This document shows, one piece after another, positions 1-5,956 of a stretch of DNA of 10,467 nt; position 1 is the stretch's first letter; each line of letters opens with the position of its first letter. Under the pieces are notes generated by a model. That model ran no database searches. It saw only the letters and a list, made by a program, of their open reading frames with translations, and was not told the origin of the DNA. The position numbers and the translations under genes were made by a program. The DNA is from a bacterium (GTDB lineage: Bacteria > Bacillota > Clostridia > Oscillospirales > Acutalibacteraceae), in assembly GCA_020625635.1 (NCBI GenBank), contig JAHLBL010000043.1, positions 1 to 10,467 on the forward strand, read 5' to 3'.

Positions 1-180
1 CCGATGTTCAACGCGCCCGAGGCGGCGGTCGTCACCGAGCCGCGTATTGCGCTGATTAAAAAAGCAGGCAAGGAGTACGCCGAAAACGGCACGATCAGCG
101 AGGAGCTGTTGAAGGAAATCACCTCGCCGATGATCCCCGAGGAGCAGTACGCTCAGATCGTCAATGGAACAGTCGGTTGA
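1..180 (+). CDS. 3' end of an unidentified protein (partial)
   Basis: Frame 1 is open from the left edge to a TGA at 178-180 and encodes the last 59 residues of a protein whose start lies outside the window. The tail is soluble and charged, with the phrases EPRIALIKKAGKEYAENG and PMIPEEQYAQIVNG, and has no membrane segment or signal. I do not recognise it securely; the wording faintly recalls C-terminal tails of flavodoxin-fold NAD(P)H-dependent oxidoreductases, but that is memory and not a motif match. The last 17 bases overlap the start of the following chimeric gene in another frame. Because that gene shows signs of deletion, the final residues here (about GTVG) may come from the joined sequence and not be the native C-terminus. 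Confidence 0.5.
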   Translation, partial: PMFNAPEAAVVTEPRIALIKKAGKEYAENGTISEELLKEITSPMIPEEQYAQIVNGTVG

Positions 181-679
181 ATCCAAGCTGACGATATATT
201 TTGAAGAACCGTTCTGGGTGGGCGTGTTTGAGGAGCTCTGCGGCACGAAGCTCTCCGTATGCAGAATCGTGTTCGGCGCGTTTTTCTCAATGAATGCGGA
301 TATTGATTCGATGATTGAGAAAGCGTATTTCATATCACCCATCGTTGATATGGAGCGGCTGATCACCGATATGATGTCTTGGGCGAACGTCACAGAGGAT
401 GAGCTGAAAGAGAAAGGAACTATCCGCACCTCGTTCGGTGAGGACTTGTCGTGGGAGTATCTCTGTTATGTGCGCGAGCACCCGATCAAATGGAACGTGC
501 CGACCTATATCCTTTACGGCAGTCGGGATAATCTTACATCACCCGACACGATAACGACATTTGCCAAAAGCCACAACGCAAAACTCACCGTCATGGAAAA
601 CGGCGAGCATTGGTTCCACACCGATGAGCAAATGCGCTTTTTGGACGATTGGATTAAAACCGCTTGTACTCGTGAATGA
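164..679 (+). CDS. In-frame chimera: YjdF/DUF2992 N-terminus fused to C-terminal half of an alpha/beta hydrolase; probably non-functional
   Basis: The 171 residues join two unrelated families. Residues 1-39 (SKLTIYFEEPFWVGVFE, then KLSVCRIVFGA) match the opening of YjdF/DUF2992 proteins, normally about 140 residues long and in many Firmicutes controlled by the yjdF riboswitch. From about residue 38 (GAFFSM, then FISPIVDMERL, WNVPTYILYGSRDN, NGEHWFH) it reads as the second half of an alpha/beta hydrolase. The catalytic Asp (D122) and His (H149) are recognisable. The nucleophile elbow GxSxG, which should lie just before GAFFSM, is absent, so hydrolysis is not expected. The joint falls on a Gly-Ala shared by both families (about 275-280). 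No good ribosome binding site precedes ATG 164, and the start lies inside the upstream gene. I read it as a deletion product; a real fused protein or an assembly artefact cannot be excluded. Confidence 0.7.
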   Translation: MEQSVESKLTIYFEEPFWVGVFEELCGTKLSVCRIVFGAFFSMNADIDSMIEKAYFISPIVDMERLITDMMSWANVTEDELKEKGTIRTSFGEDLSWEYLCYVREHPIKWNVPTYILYGSRDNLTSPDTITTFAKSHNAKLTVMENGEHWFHTDEQMRFLDDWIKTACTRE

Positions 680-775
680 CACGCTTCGTGTCGCCGATGT
701 GACGGAGCGATTCTTTACGGGTTTGCTTTTATTTGTTACGATCAGAACACAAACAAAAGTGAAAGGATAGTGAAT

Positions 776-871
776 ATGAATAATCAACCGACCTTTTTGG
801 ATTTATTATTGGAAGCGCATATCGGACTGGAAGCGCTGTTCTTTCCGGCGCTTCCATTATTTGTGTGTTGA
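776..871 (+). pseudogene. N-terminal stub of a class I SAM-dependent methyltransferase
   Basis: A ribosome binding site (GAAAGGA, 761-767) precedes ATG 776. The first 19 residues, MNNQPTFLDLLLEAHIGLE, match the opening of a family of small class I SAM-dependent methyltransferases, where the text normally continues into the glycine-rich SAM-binding motif (VADLGCGTGG type). Here it stops after Glu19 and continues with 12 unrelated residues to TGA 869-871, so the whole SAM-binding fold is missing. The sequence after the joint is a terminator-like hairpin. The simplest reading is one deletion from codon 20 into the terminator beyond the gene. The direct repeat GGAAGCGC (811-818 and 829-836) near the joint may reflect how it happened. 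The family assignment rests on 19 residues. Confidence 0.6.
828..863 (+). terminator. Terminator-like hairpin inside the methyltransferase stub
   Basis: TGGAAGCGC (828-836) and GCGCTTCCA (848-856) form a perfect 9-bp stem, extended inward by a U.G and a G-C pair, followed by TTATTTG. The T tract is weak, so termination strength is uncertain. Its position inside the open stub fits a terminator brought next to the 5' end by deletion. Confidence 0.5.
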
Positions 872-896
872 AAACAATAACCCGAAGCGTTATGAT
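868..896 (+). promoter_or_regulatory. Sigma-A-type promoter for the CAP-domain gene
   Basis: TTGAAA (868-873) and TATGAT (891-896) are separated by 17 bases. Transcription would start near 903, giving a short leader to the TTG start at 938. The -35 box overlaps the stop codon of the methyltransferase stub. Confidence 0.55.
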
Positions 897-901
897 AATA
901 C

Positions 902-913
902 TGCGTTAACGCA
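902..913. promoter_or_regulatory. 12-bp perfect palindrome at the predicted transcription start (candidate operator)
   Basis: TGCGTTAACGCA is a perfect palindrome 5 bases after the -10 box, where a repressor would block initiation. No regulator gene is nearby and only one copy is seen, so this is a candidate on position and symmetry alone. Confidence 0.3.
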
Positions 914-937
914 TATCTATTGTTTGGAGGTTATAGT

Positions 938-1648
938 TTGAAACATATATCAAAGATATTCGCCGCTGTAATGGCGGCATTAACAATAACGTCGTGCTCT
1001 GCTGCGGCTGTCGGCGCGGCGGAAATCAAGCCCTGTTCTCAGGTGAAGGTCGTTTGCGTCGGCGGCAGCTGCGGCAGCGCGGATAAACTTTTAAAAAAGT
1101 ATTGCGGTGAAAATTGCAATCTTAATGATATTATAAAATCCGTCGGCGGATTTTGTCCCGACGGGAATTGCAGTATTCGGAAGCCGACTGCTGTGAAAAA
1201 GCAGACTGCTCCCGCGAAGTCTGTTGAAAAGCCCGCGGAGATTGTCGCTCCTACAAAGACAGACGCCGCATTCAACACTGCCTATGAAGCGGAGGTGCTC
1301 AGGCTGGTTAACGCCGAAAGGACAAACCACGGACTTTCGCCGCTTGTACAGAACAACGGCGTGACTGAGGTCGCGCGTCTGCGCGCAAAGGAGATCGTAA
1401 AAAACTTCTCCCATACCAGACCTGATGGAAGCTCCTGCTTTACCGCCGCTAAGGAGCTCGGCGTTTCCTACCGCTCGGCGGGGGAAAATATCGCCTACGG
1501 CTATCCGACGCCCGAAAAGGTTGTGGAAGGCTGGATGAATTCCGAGGGACACAGAAAGAATATACTTTCCGCTGCGTTCGGGAAAATCGGTATCGGCTGT
1601 TACAAGAGCGGAGGTGTGCTGTACTGGACACAGTTTTTCACGGATTGA
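938..1648 (+). CDS. Secreted or lipid-anchored CAP-domain (SCP/PR1-like) protein with Cys-rich N-terminal module
   Basis: The start is TTG 938, because GGAGG at 926-930 sits 7 bases upstream; the in-frame TTG at 920 lies before that site. The product is 236 residues. Residues 1-28 are a signal peptide: Lys2 and His3, a hydrophobic core, then ITSC20, which fits a lipobox (Cys20 would be acylated). A signal peptidase I cut near VGAA is the alternative. Residues 33-78 hold seven cysteines (33, 40, 45, 56, 60, 73, 78) in a small module I do not recognise. Residues 80-110 are a Lys/Pro/Ala linker. Residues 115-236 form a CAP domain: LVNAERTNHGLSPL, NFSH with His159, GENIAYG with Glu183, and GHRKNIL with His205. 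These are the usual cavity His and Glu residues. Bacterial CAP proteins are extracytoplasmic and mostly of unknown activity. The gene is monocistronic, with its own promoter and terminator. Confidence 0.88.
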   Translation: MKHISKIFAAVMAALTITSCSAAAVGAAEIKPCSQVKVVCVGGSCGSADKLLKKYCGENCNLNDIIKSVGGFCPDGNCSIRKPTAVKKQTAPAKSVEKPAEIVAPTKTDAAFNTAYEAEVLRLVNAERTNHGLSPLVQNNGVTEVARLRAKEIVKNFSHTRPDGSSCFTAAKELGVSYRSAGENIAYGYPTPEKVVEGWMNSEGHRKNILSAAFGKIGIGCYKSGGVLYWTQFFTD

Positions 1649-1665
1649 TAATTTAATATGCTTTG

Positions 1666-1697
1666 AGCAGGGTGACGTGATGTCATCCTGCTTTTTT
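1666..1697 (+). terminator. Intrinsic terminator after the CAP-domain gene
   Basis: AGCAGGGTGAC (1666-1676) pairs with GTCATCCTGCT (1682-1692), an 11-bp stem with one G.U pair and a 5-base loop, followed directly by a run of T to 1697. It lies 17 bases after the stop codon. Confidence 0.9.
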
Positions 1698-1737
1698 GTT
1701 CCCTGACCGCGCCGTTTATGCGGGCTTAAAAAAGCAC

Positions 1738-1766
1738 TTGACAAAAGCTGTAACATATAATATAAT
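1738..1766 (+). promoter_or_regulatory. Consensus sigma-A promoter for the leader ORF and amidotransferase
   Basis: TTGACA (1738-1743), a 17-base spacer and TATAAT (1761-1766) match the consensus exactly; an overlapping second TATAAT starts at 1756. Transcription would begin near 1773, leaving about 197 bases of leader before the amidotransferase start. Confidence 0.85.
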
Positions 1767-1815
1767 TAACCTACTATATAGATAGGCGTAGTGTGTAATT
1801 TCGGAGTTGATTCTT

Positions 1816-1959
1816 ATGAAAAAGATTATCGTTATTAATATGATGATGAACGGCATCTGTATGATGTCTTGTTTTACGTGTTTAAAAAAGCCTCGATCAA
1901 TTGACGAAAATGATACGTTTATTGTACAGAGGCGTGAAAACGCCTCTTTTTCAATATAG
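1816..1959 (+). CDS. 47-residue leader ORF, possible leader peptide, upstream of the amidotransferase
   Basis: ATG 1816 follows CGGAG (1802-1806) with 9 bases between, and the frame stays open for 47 codons to TAG 1957-1959. The product begins MKKIIVINMMMNGICMMSC and has Met runs at residues 9-11 and 16-17 and Cys at 15, 19 and 22; the rest is hydrophilic and unremarkable. It resembles no family I know. It fills the leader between a consensus promoter and the amidotransferase, and its last codons run through an intrinsic-terminator hairpin. Its stop codon overlaps the amidotransferase ribosome binding site (TAGGAG, 1957-1962), so translation could be coupled. It may be a leader peptide that controls readthrough, an independent small protein, or a chance ORF. 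Confidence 0.4.
   Translation: MKKIIVINMMMNGICMMSCFTCLKKPRSIDENDTFIVQRRENASFSI
1928..1951 (+). terminator. Intrinsic terminator in the leader (candidate attenuator) before the amidotransferase
   Basis: AGAGGCG (1928-1934) pairs perfectly with CGCCTCT (1941-1947) around the loop TGAAAA, followed by TTTT. It ends just before the amidotransferase ribosome binding site, so it would stop transcripts from the promoter at 1738 unless disrupted. Two upstream segments could compete: GTTTTACG (1871-1878) with CGTGAAAAC (1933-1941, one bulged G), and GCCTC (1890-1894) with GAGGC (1929-1933). The hairpin is clear; its regulation is inferred. Confidence 0.7.
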
Positions 1960-1969
1960 GAGTTAAGTT

Positions 1970-3022
1970 ATGTGCGAAATTTACGGCTTCTCGGGAGAGA
2001 GAAAGCGAGAACTGAATAATGATTTGCGGCAGTTTTATTCCCACTCCTCGGAACATCCGAACGGCTGGGGACTGGCGCTGTTCAATAAATACAACACCGA
2101 GATCATAAAAGAGGTATGCCGCGCCGACAAAAGCGAGCTGTTGACAGAAAAGCTCCAAAGACCTTTAAAGGCTGAAACCGCGCTTGCCCATATCCGCCTC
2201 GCGACTATCGGCAACGAGGAATACGACAACTGCCATCCGTTTTTATCGGTCGATATCAGCGGCAGAATGTGGACGCTGATCCATAACGGAACGATTTTCG
2301 AGAGCGACAATATCGGAAAATTTGTTTTCCAGCAAAAGGGAGAGACCGACAGCGAGCGGATACTTCTCTATATTGTCGACAGCATAAATAAAGAAACTGC
2401 CCGTCTCGGACGTGAGCTGACGGCTGAAGAGCGCTTTTGGCTGCTCGATACGATAATCAGGAACAGCTCGCCGAAGAACAAGCTCAACCTGCTGATTTAT
2501 GACGGCGAGATTCTCTACGCGCATACCAATTTCAGGGACTCGCTCTACTATCGGAAGGACGAAAGCGGCGCGACCTTTTCAACGCGCCCGCTGTCGGAGG
2601 GAAAATGGGAGAACGTTCCGTTTACAACTCTGCTCGGCTATAAAGACGGAGAGCGCTTATTCACGGGAACGAATCACGGAAACGAATATTTCTTTGACCC
2701 GTCCTCGTATACGCCGCTGTATATGCTGTGGATTTTCCGCGCTTATAATAAAAAACTCTCGGAATCGGACCAAATCCGAGCCGTCGAGAATTTTAAGAAT
2801 TCCGCGCTGTACGATATCGACGGCACAGCTCTGCTCACCGATAACGCTGAAAAAGAATCGCTGAGAACGGCGGGTATGCGTGTTCTCGGCGAGCTGAAAG
2901 CGTTTTACGGAGAGTCGGAGGTTATAGCTTATCAGATCCGAAAGCTGGCGGAATCGGGCGCGCGTTACGCCGAAAAGGTCAGAGATCGTTTTAAGGATGA
3001 TTACATACAGCAATTGCTTTAA
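1970..3022 (+). CDS. Class II glutamine amidotransferase (YafJ/EgtC-type, GATase_4)
   Basis: The 350-residue protein starts MCEIYGFSG, so Cys2 becomes the N-terminal nucleophile after Met removal, as in the Ntn-type class II glutaminase fold. Other family marks are HPNGWGLALF (29-38), HIRLATIGN with CHPF (74-91), HNGTI (105-109) and GETDSE (124-129), which shape the glutamine pocket and oxyanion region. This fold hydrolyses glutamine to glutamate and ammonia. The C-terminal 200 residues carry no synthase domain I recognise (no glucosamine-6-phosphate, asparagine or PRPP module), as in stand-alone YafJ-like proteins whose acceptor is unknown. TAGGAG (1957-1962) sits 7 bases before ATG 1970. 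It is not adjacent to an obvious partner, and its leader carries a terminator hairpin that may limit expression. The class is secure; the substrate is not known. Confidence 0.88.
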   Translation: MCEIYGFSGERKRELNNDLRQFYSHSSEHPNGWGLALFNKYNTEIIKEVCRADKSELLTEKLQRPLKAETALAHIRLATIGNEEYDNCHPFLSVDISGRMWTLIHNGTIFESDNIGKFVFQQKGETDSERILLYIVDSINKETARLGRELTAEERFWLLDTIIRNSSPKNKLNLLIYDGEILYAHTNFRDSLYYRKDESGATFSTRPLSEGKWENVPFTTLLGYKDGERLFTGTNHGNEYFFDPSSYTPLYMLWIFRAYNKKLSESDQIRAVENFKNSALYDIDGTALLTDNAEKESLRTAGMRVLGELKAFYGESEVIAYQIRKLAESGARYAEKVRDRFKDDYIQQLL

Positions 3023-3071
3023 AAAACGATTAAATTTTCTTTGTAGGAATTAAAATGCTCCGTTATTTTTA

Positions 3072-3100
3072 TTGCTTTAAATGTCCGTTTATGATAGAAT
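3072..3100 (+). promoter_or_regulatory. Possible promoter for the small membrane protein
   Basis: TTGCTT (3072-3077) and TAGAAT (3095-3100) are 17 bases apart. The boxes are less close to consensus than the other promoters here. No terminator is visible between 3022 and this point, so readthrough from the amidotransferase is also possible. Confidence 0.4.
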
Positions 3101-3122
3101 TGAAAAACAGAGCGGGAAAAAA

Positions 3123-3144
3123 GAGTAAACGCCTGCGTTTATTC
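3123..3144 (+). other. Hairpin in the 5' leader of the small membrane protein gene
   Basis: GAGTAAACG (3123-3131) pairs with CGTTTATTC (3136-3144) across the tetraloop CCTG, a 9-bp stem with one G.U pair. The bases after it (GCCGCCGCC) are not a T tract, so it is not a terminator. It may stabilise the leader RNA. Confidence 0.35.
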
Positions 3145-3189
3145 GCCGCCGCCTCAATCATAAATGACTGACTAAAGGAGATAAAAGCC

Positions 3190-3402
3190 ATGGATATTTT
3201 AAAAAAGGTTTTATACGGAGTATTGTTTTTAGCTGTATTTGTCGGAGTATGGAATCTGATTGATTTTGTTTATTGCTCATATATCACACGCAGCGGATAC
3301 GCGTTCTCATCTGCCAGTATTATTCGTCCTGCAGCGTGGGGTGTAGTGTTTTATCTGGTACTGTTTATCTTTACGAGTAAGAGAAAAAACGGAAAAAACT
3401 GA
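3190..3402 (+). CDS. Small two-helix membrane protein of unknown function
   Basis: A 70-residue product starts at ATG 3190, 9 bases after a strong AAAGGAG (3174-3180). Residues about 8-28 (YGVLFLAVFVGVWNLIDFVY) and 47-63 (PAAWGVVFYLVLFIF) are hydrophobic helices. The loop between them is short and polar (SYITRSGYAFSSAS), and the tail is basic (SKRKNGKN), which favours the C-terminus in the cytoplasm. I do not recognise a family. The strong ribosome binding site, possible promoter and immediate terminator indicate a real, separately expressed gene. It precedes the iron-uptake operon but is cut off from it by a terminator, so no functional link is implied. Confidence 0.7.
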   Translation: MDILKKVLYGVLFLAVFVGVWNLIDFVYCSYITRSGYAFSSASIIRPAAWGVVFYLVLFIFTSKRKNGKN

Positions 3403-3418
3403 ATGAATTCCTTATAAC

Positions 3419-3450
3419 TCAGCCCGCCGAATCAGCGGGCTGAATTTTGT
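3419..3450 (+). terminator. Intrinsic terminator after the small membrane protein gene
   Basis: TCAGCCCGC (3419-3427) pairs perfectly with GCGGGCTGA (3435-3443), a 9-bp GC-rich stem with a 7-base loop, followed by ATTTTGTT. Confidence 0.85.
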
Positions 3451-3518
3451 TGAAAAAACAACATATTTTTAATTGATGGAGTACCGCGATTGAATGGGCG
3501 TGACAGGCGGTGTTTTTG

Positions 3519-3547
3519 TTGACAATGTAAATAATGTTTGATATAAT
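3519..3547 (+). promoter_or_regulatory. Consensus sigma-A promoter of the feo operon
   Basis: TTGACA (3519-3524), a 17-base spacer and TATAAT (3542-3547) match the consensus exactly. The predicted start, near 3554, falls at the edge of the first of two palindromes, as expected for a repressible iron-uptake promoter. Confidence 0.88.
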
Positions 3548-3554
3548 TTTCAGC

Positions 3555-3588
3555 GTTAGAAAACACTAACATTTCGGTTGTGAAATGT
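3555..3588. promoter_or_regulatory. Two adjacent palindromes at the feo transcription start (candidate metal-responsive operator)
   Basis: GTTAGAAAACACTAAC (3555-3570) is a 5-bp inverted repeat with a 6-base spacer. ACATTTCGGTTGTGAAATGT (3569-3588) is a 7-bp inverted repeat, also with a 6-base spacer, sharing 2 bases with the first. They sit immediately after the -10 box and before the feoB ribosome binding site. The GTTAG/CTAAC half-sites recall DtxR/IdeR-family operators in general form, but no regulator is encoded here. The second could instead be an RNA hairpin near the 5' end of the message. Confidence 0.45.
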
Positions 3589-3607
3589 AAATACAGAGGT
3601 AATGAGT

Positions 3608-5956
3608 ATGTTTTTAAGTGAATTGGCTGTCGGCAGCTCCGCTGTTATCCGTTTAGTCGGCGGAGAGGGACAGCTCAGACAGCATTTTCTCGATATGGGC
3701 GTTATCCCCGGAACCGAGATCAAGCTCGTAAAGCTCGCGCCTATGGGCGATCCTATGCAGTTCACTCTGCACGGCTACGAGCTCACGCTACGTAAGGAGG
3801 ACGCGGGGAAAATCGCGGTAGAGCCTCTCGCGGAGGAGTCCGAGCATCCCGTTCATAAGCGTAAAAAGAGCCATCACCCAGGTCTCGGCGAGGGAGGAAA
3901 ATACCACCCGAAGGGCAGCGGAAATCCGCTTCCCGACGACGAGATCCTCACTTACGCGCTGGTCGGCAACCAGAACTGCGGAAAAACGACGCTGTTCAAT
4001 CAGCTCACGGGCTCGAGCCAGCACGTCGGCAACTTCCCGGGCGTCACTGTCGACAGGAAGGACGGCGTGATAAAGGGACACAAGAACACTCTTATCACCG
4101 ATTTGCCCGGTATTTACTCGATGTCGCCGTACACGAGCGAGGAGATCGTCTCGCGCAGCTTTGTGCTTGACGAGAAGCCGAAGGCGATTATAAATATACT
4201 CGACGCCACGAATATCGAGCGCAACCTGTATCTTACGATGCAGCTTCTGGAGATGGATATTCCGATGGTCGTCACGCTCAATATTATGGATGAGCTCACC
4301 TCGAACGGCGGCTCCGTTGACGTGAATCTGCTCGAGGAGCTGCTCGGCGTGCCTGTCGTGCCGATATCGGCAGCAAAGAATCAGGGCGTCGACGAGCTTA
4401 TCAAGCACGCGATCCATATCGCGCATTATCAGGAAAAGCCTCTGCGTCAGGATTTCTGCGCGAGCGACGATAAGGGCGGCGCGGTTCACCGCTGTCTGCA
4501 CGCGGTAAGGCACCTTATCGAGGATAAGGCGGCTGAGGCGGAGCTTCCGCTTCACTTCGCGGCGAGCAAGGTCGTTGAGGGTGATAAGCTCGTGCTTGAC
4601 AAGCTTAAGCTCGAGAAGAGCGAGCTCGAAATGCTCGAGCACGTTATAACCCAGATGGAGAAGGAATGCGGACTTGACCGCAACGCCGCTATAGCGGATA
4701 TGCGCTTTACGTTTATAAGAAAGGTCTGTAATCAGACTGTAGTAAAGCCGAAGGAGAGCAGGGAGCATATAAGGAGCACGAGGATCGACAGGATCCTCAC
4801 GGGAAAGTTTACGGCTATTCCTGTGTTTATTCTGATTATGGTCGCGATTTTCTGGCTGACGTTCGGCGTTATCGGCGGAACGCTCCAGAGCCTGCTCGAG
4901 GATGGGATCGACAGTTTGACCGAGCTTACCCGAGGCGCTCTTGAGAACTCGAACGTTAATCCGATGTTCACGAGCCTGATAACGGACGGTATTTTCGCGG
5001 GAATAGGCAGCGTGCTGAGCTTTCTGCCGATTATCGTGGTGCTGTTTTTGTTCCTGTCTATTCTGGAGGACAGCGGCTATCTCGCGCGCGTGGCGTTCTT
5101 TATGGATAAGCTGCTGCGGCGGATCGGTCTTTCGGGACGCAGTATCGTGCCTATGCTGATCGGCTTCGGCTGTACCGTTCCCGCGGTTATGGCGACGCGC
5201 ACGCTCCCGAGTGAGCGCGACAGAAAGATGACGATCCTGCTCACGCCGTTTATGAGCTGTACGGCTAAGCTGCCGATTTACGCGTTTTTTGTCAACGCGT
5301 TTTTCAGCGAATACAGCTGGCTTGTGATTTCAGGTCTGTACATACTCGGAATCGTCGTCGGCGTGCTGATCGCCCTGCTGTATAAGAAAACGATTTTCAG
5401 GGGAGAGGCTGTGCCGTTCGTTATGGAGCTGCCGAATTATCGGCTGCCCGGGGTAAAGAATGTCGCTCAGCTTTTGTGGGAGAAGGCTAAGGACTTTATC
5501 CAGAGAGCCTTTACCGTTATTTTTGTTTCCACGATCATCGTGTGGTTTTTGCAGAACTTCAATTTCCGGTTCAATATGGTCGAGAATTCTCAGGACAGTA
5601 TGCTCGCTCAGGTCGCGGGCTTCCTCGCTCCCGTTTTTGCTCCGCTCGGTCTCGGCGACTGGAGGATAATCACCGCGCTTATAAGCGGTGTTATGGCGAA
5701 GGAGAGCGTGGTTTCGACGCTGGAGATCCTCTACAACGGCGGAATCGAGACGTATATCACCGCGGCTTCTGCTATCGCGCTTCTCGTGTTCAGCCTGCTT
5801 TATACGCCCTGCGTGGCTGCGATCGCCTCGGTTAAGCGCGAGCTCGGACATAAGTGGGCGGCAGGCGTTGTGGTCTGGCAGTGTATGGTCGCTTATATCG
5901 CGGCGACGCTGGCGCATCTGGTCTGCGTTTTGTGTATGACGGGAGGTCAACTGTGA
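3608..5956 (+). CDS. feoB: FeoA-FeoB fusion, ferrous iron transport protein
   Basis: ATG 3608 is chosen over ATG 3602 because AGAGG (3595-3599) lies 8 bases before it and only 2 before the other; the product is 782 residues. Residues 1-74 are a complete FeoA SH3-like domain (MFLSELAVGS, LDMGVIPGTEIKL, ELTLRKEDAGKI). Residues 76-110 are a His/Lys-rich linker with six His. Residues 115-275 are the FeoB G domain: G1 GNQNCGKT (120-127), G2 Thr147, G3 DLPG (165-168), G4 NIMD (225-228), G5 SAA (254-256). After a helical segment, residues from about 400 form the polytopic membrane domain with the conserved GCTVPAVMATR (Cys522), SCTAKLPIYAFF (Cys551) and YTPCVAAI (Cys735). FeoB imports Fe(II) across the cytoplasmic membrane in a nucleotide-dependent way. 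FeoA-FeoB fusions are known in Bacteroidetes and some Clostridia. The next gene overlaps by 4 bases. Confidence 0.96.
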   Translation: MFLSELAVGSSAVIRLVGGEGQLRQHFLDMGVIPGTEIKLVKLAPMGDPMQFTLHGYELTLRKEDAGKIAVEPLAEESEHPVHKRKKSHHPGLGEGGKYHPKGSGNPLPDDEILTYALVGNQNCGKTTLFNQLTGSSQHVGNFPGVTVDRKDGVIKGHKNTLITDLPGIYSMSPYTSEEIVSRSFVLDEKPKAIINILDATNIERNLYLTMQLLEMDIPMVVTLNIMDELTSNGGSVDVNLLEELLGVPVVPISAAKNQGVDELIKHAIHIAHYQEKPLRQDFCASDDKGGAVHRCLHAVRHLIEDKAAEAELPLHFAASKVVEGDKLVLDKLKLEKSELEMLEHVITQMEKECGLDRNAAIADMRFTFIRKVCNQTVVKPKESREHIRSTRIDRILTGKFTAIPVFILIMVAIFWLTFGVIGGTLQSLLEDGIDSLTELTRGALENSNVNPMFTSLITDGIFAGIGSVLSFLPIIVVLFLFLSILEDSGYLARVAFFMDKLLRRIGLSGRSIVPMLIGFGCTVPAVMATRTLPSERDRKMTILLTPFMSCTAKLPIYAFFVNAFFSEYSWLVISGLYILGIVVGVLIALLYKKTIFRGEAVPFVMELPNYRLPGVKNVAQLLWEKAKDFIQRAFTVIFVSTIIVWFLQNFNFRFNMVENSQDSMLAQVAGFLAPVFAPLGLGDWRIITALISGVMAKESVVSTLEILYNGGIETYITAASAIALLVFSLLYTPCVAAIASVKRELGHKWAAGVVVWQCMVAYIAATLAHLVCVLCMTGGQL

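Noticed and set aside
1..163. A yjdF-type riboswitch upstream of the YjdF-like start
   Set aside because: The sequence up to 180 reads as coding in frame 1 and leaves no room for a leader; no such element is visible.
920..937. Upstream TTG start for the CAP protein
   Set aside because: It lies before the GGAGG ribosome binding site (926-930); TTG 938 gives proper spacing and a normal signal peptide beginning MKH.
1724..1735. Palindrome GCTTAAAAAAGC as a regulatory site
   Set aside because: It is short, A/T-simple and has only four-base arms; it can arise by chance in an AT-rich spacer.
1091..1756. 221-codon open frame on the minus strand opposite the CAP gene
   Set aside because: It spans the terminator and the CAP domain coding region in antisense and shows no motif.
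3788..4768. 326-codon open frame on the minus strand within feoB
   Set aside because: It lies wholly opposite a well-conserved coding region, has no ribosome binding site or recognisable domain, and is explained by the codon bias of feoB.
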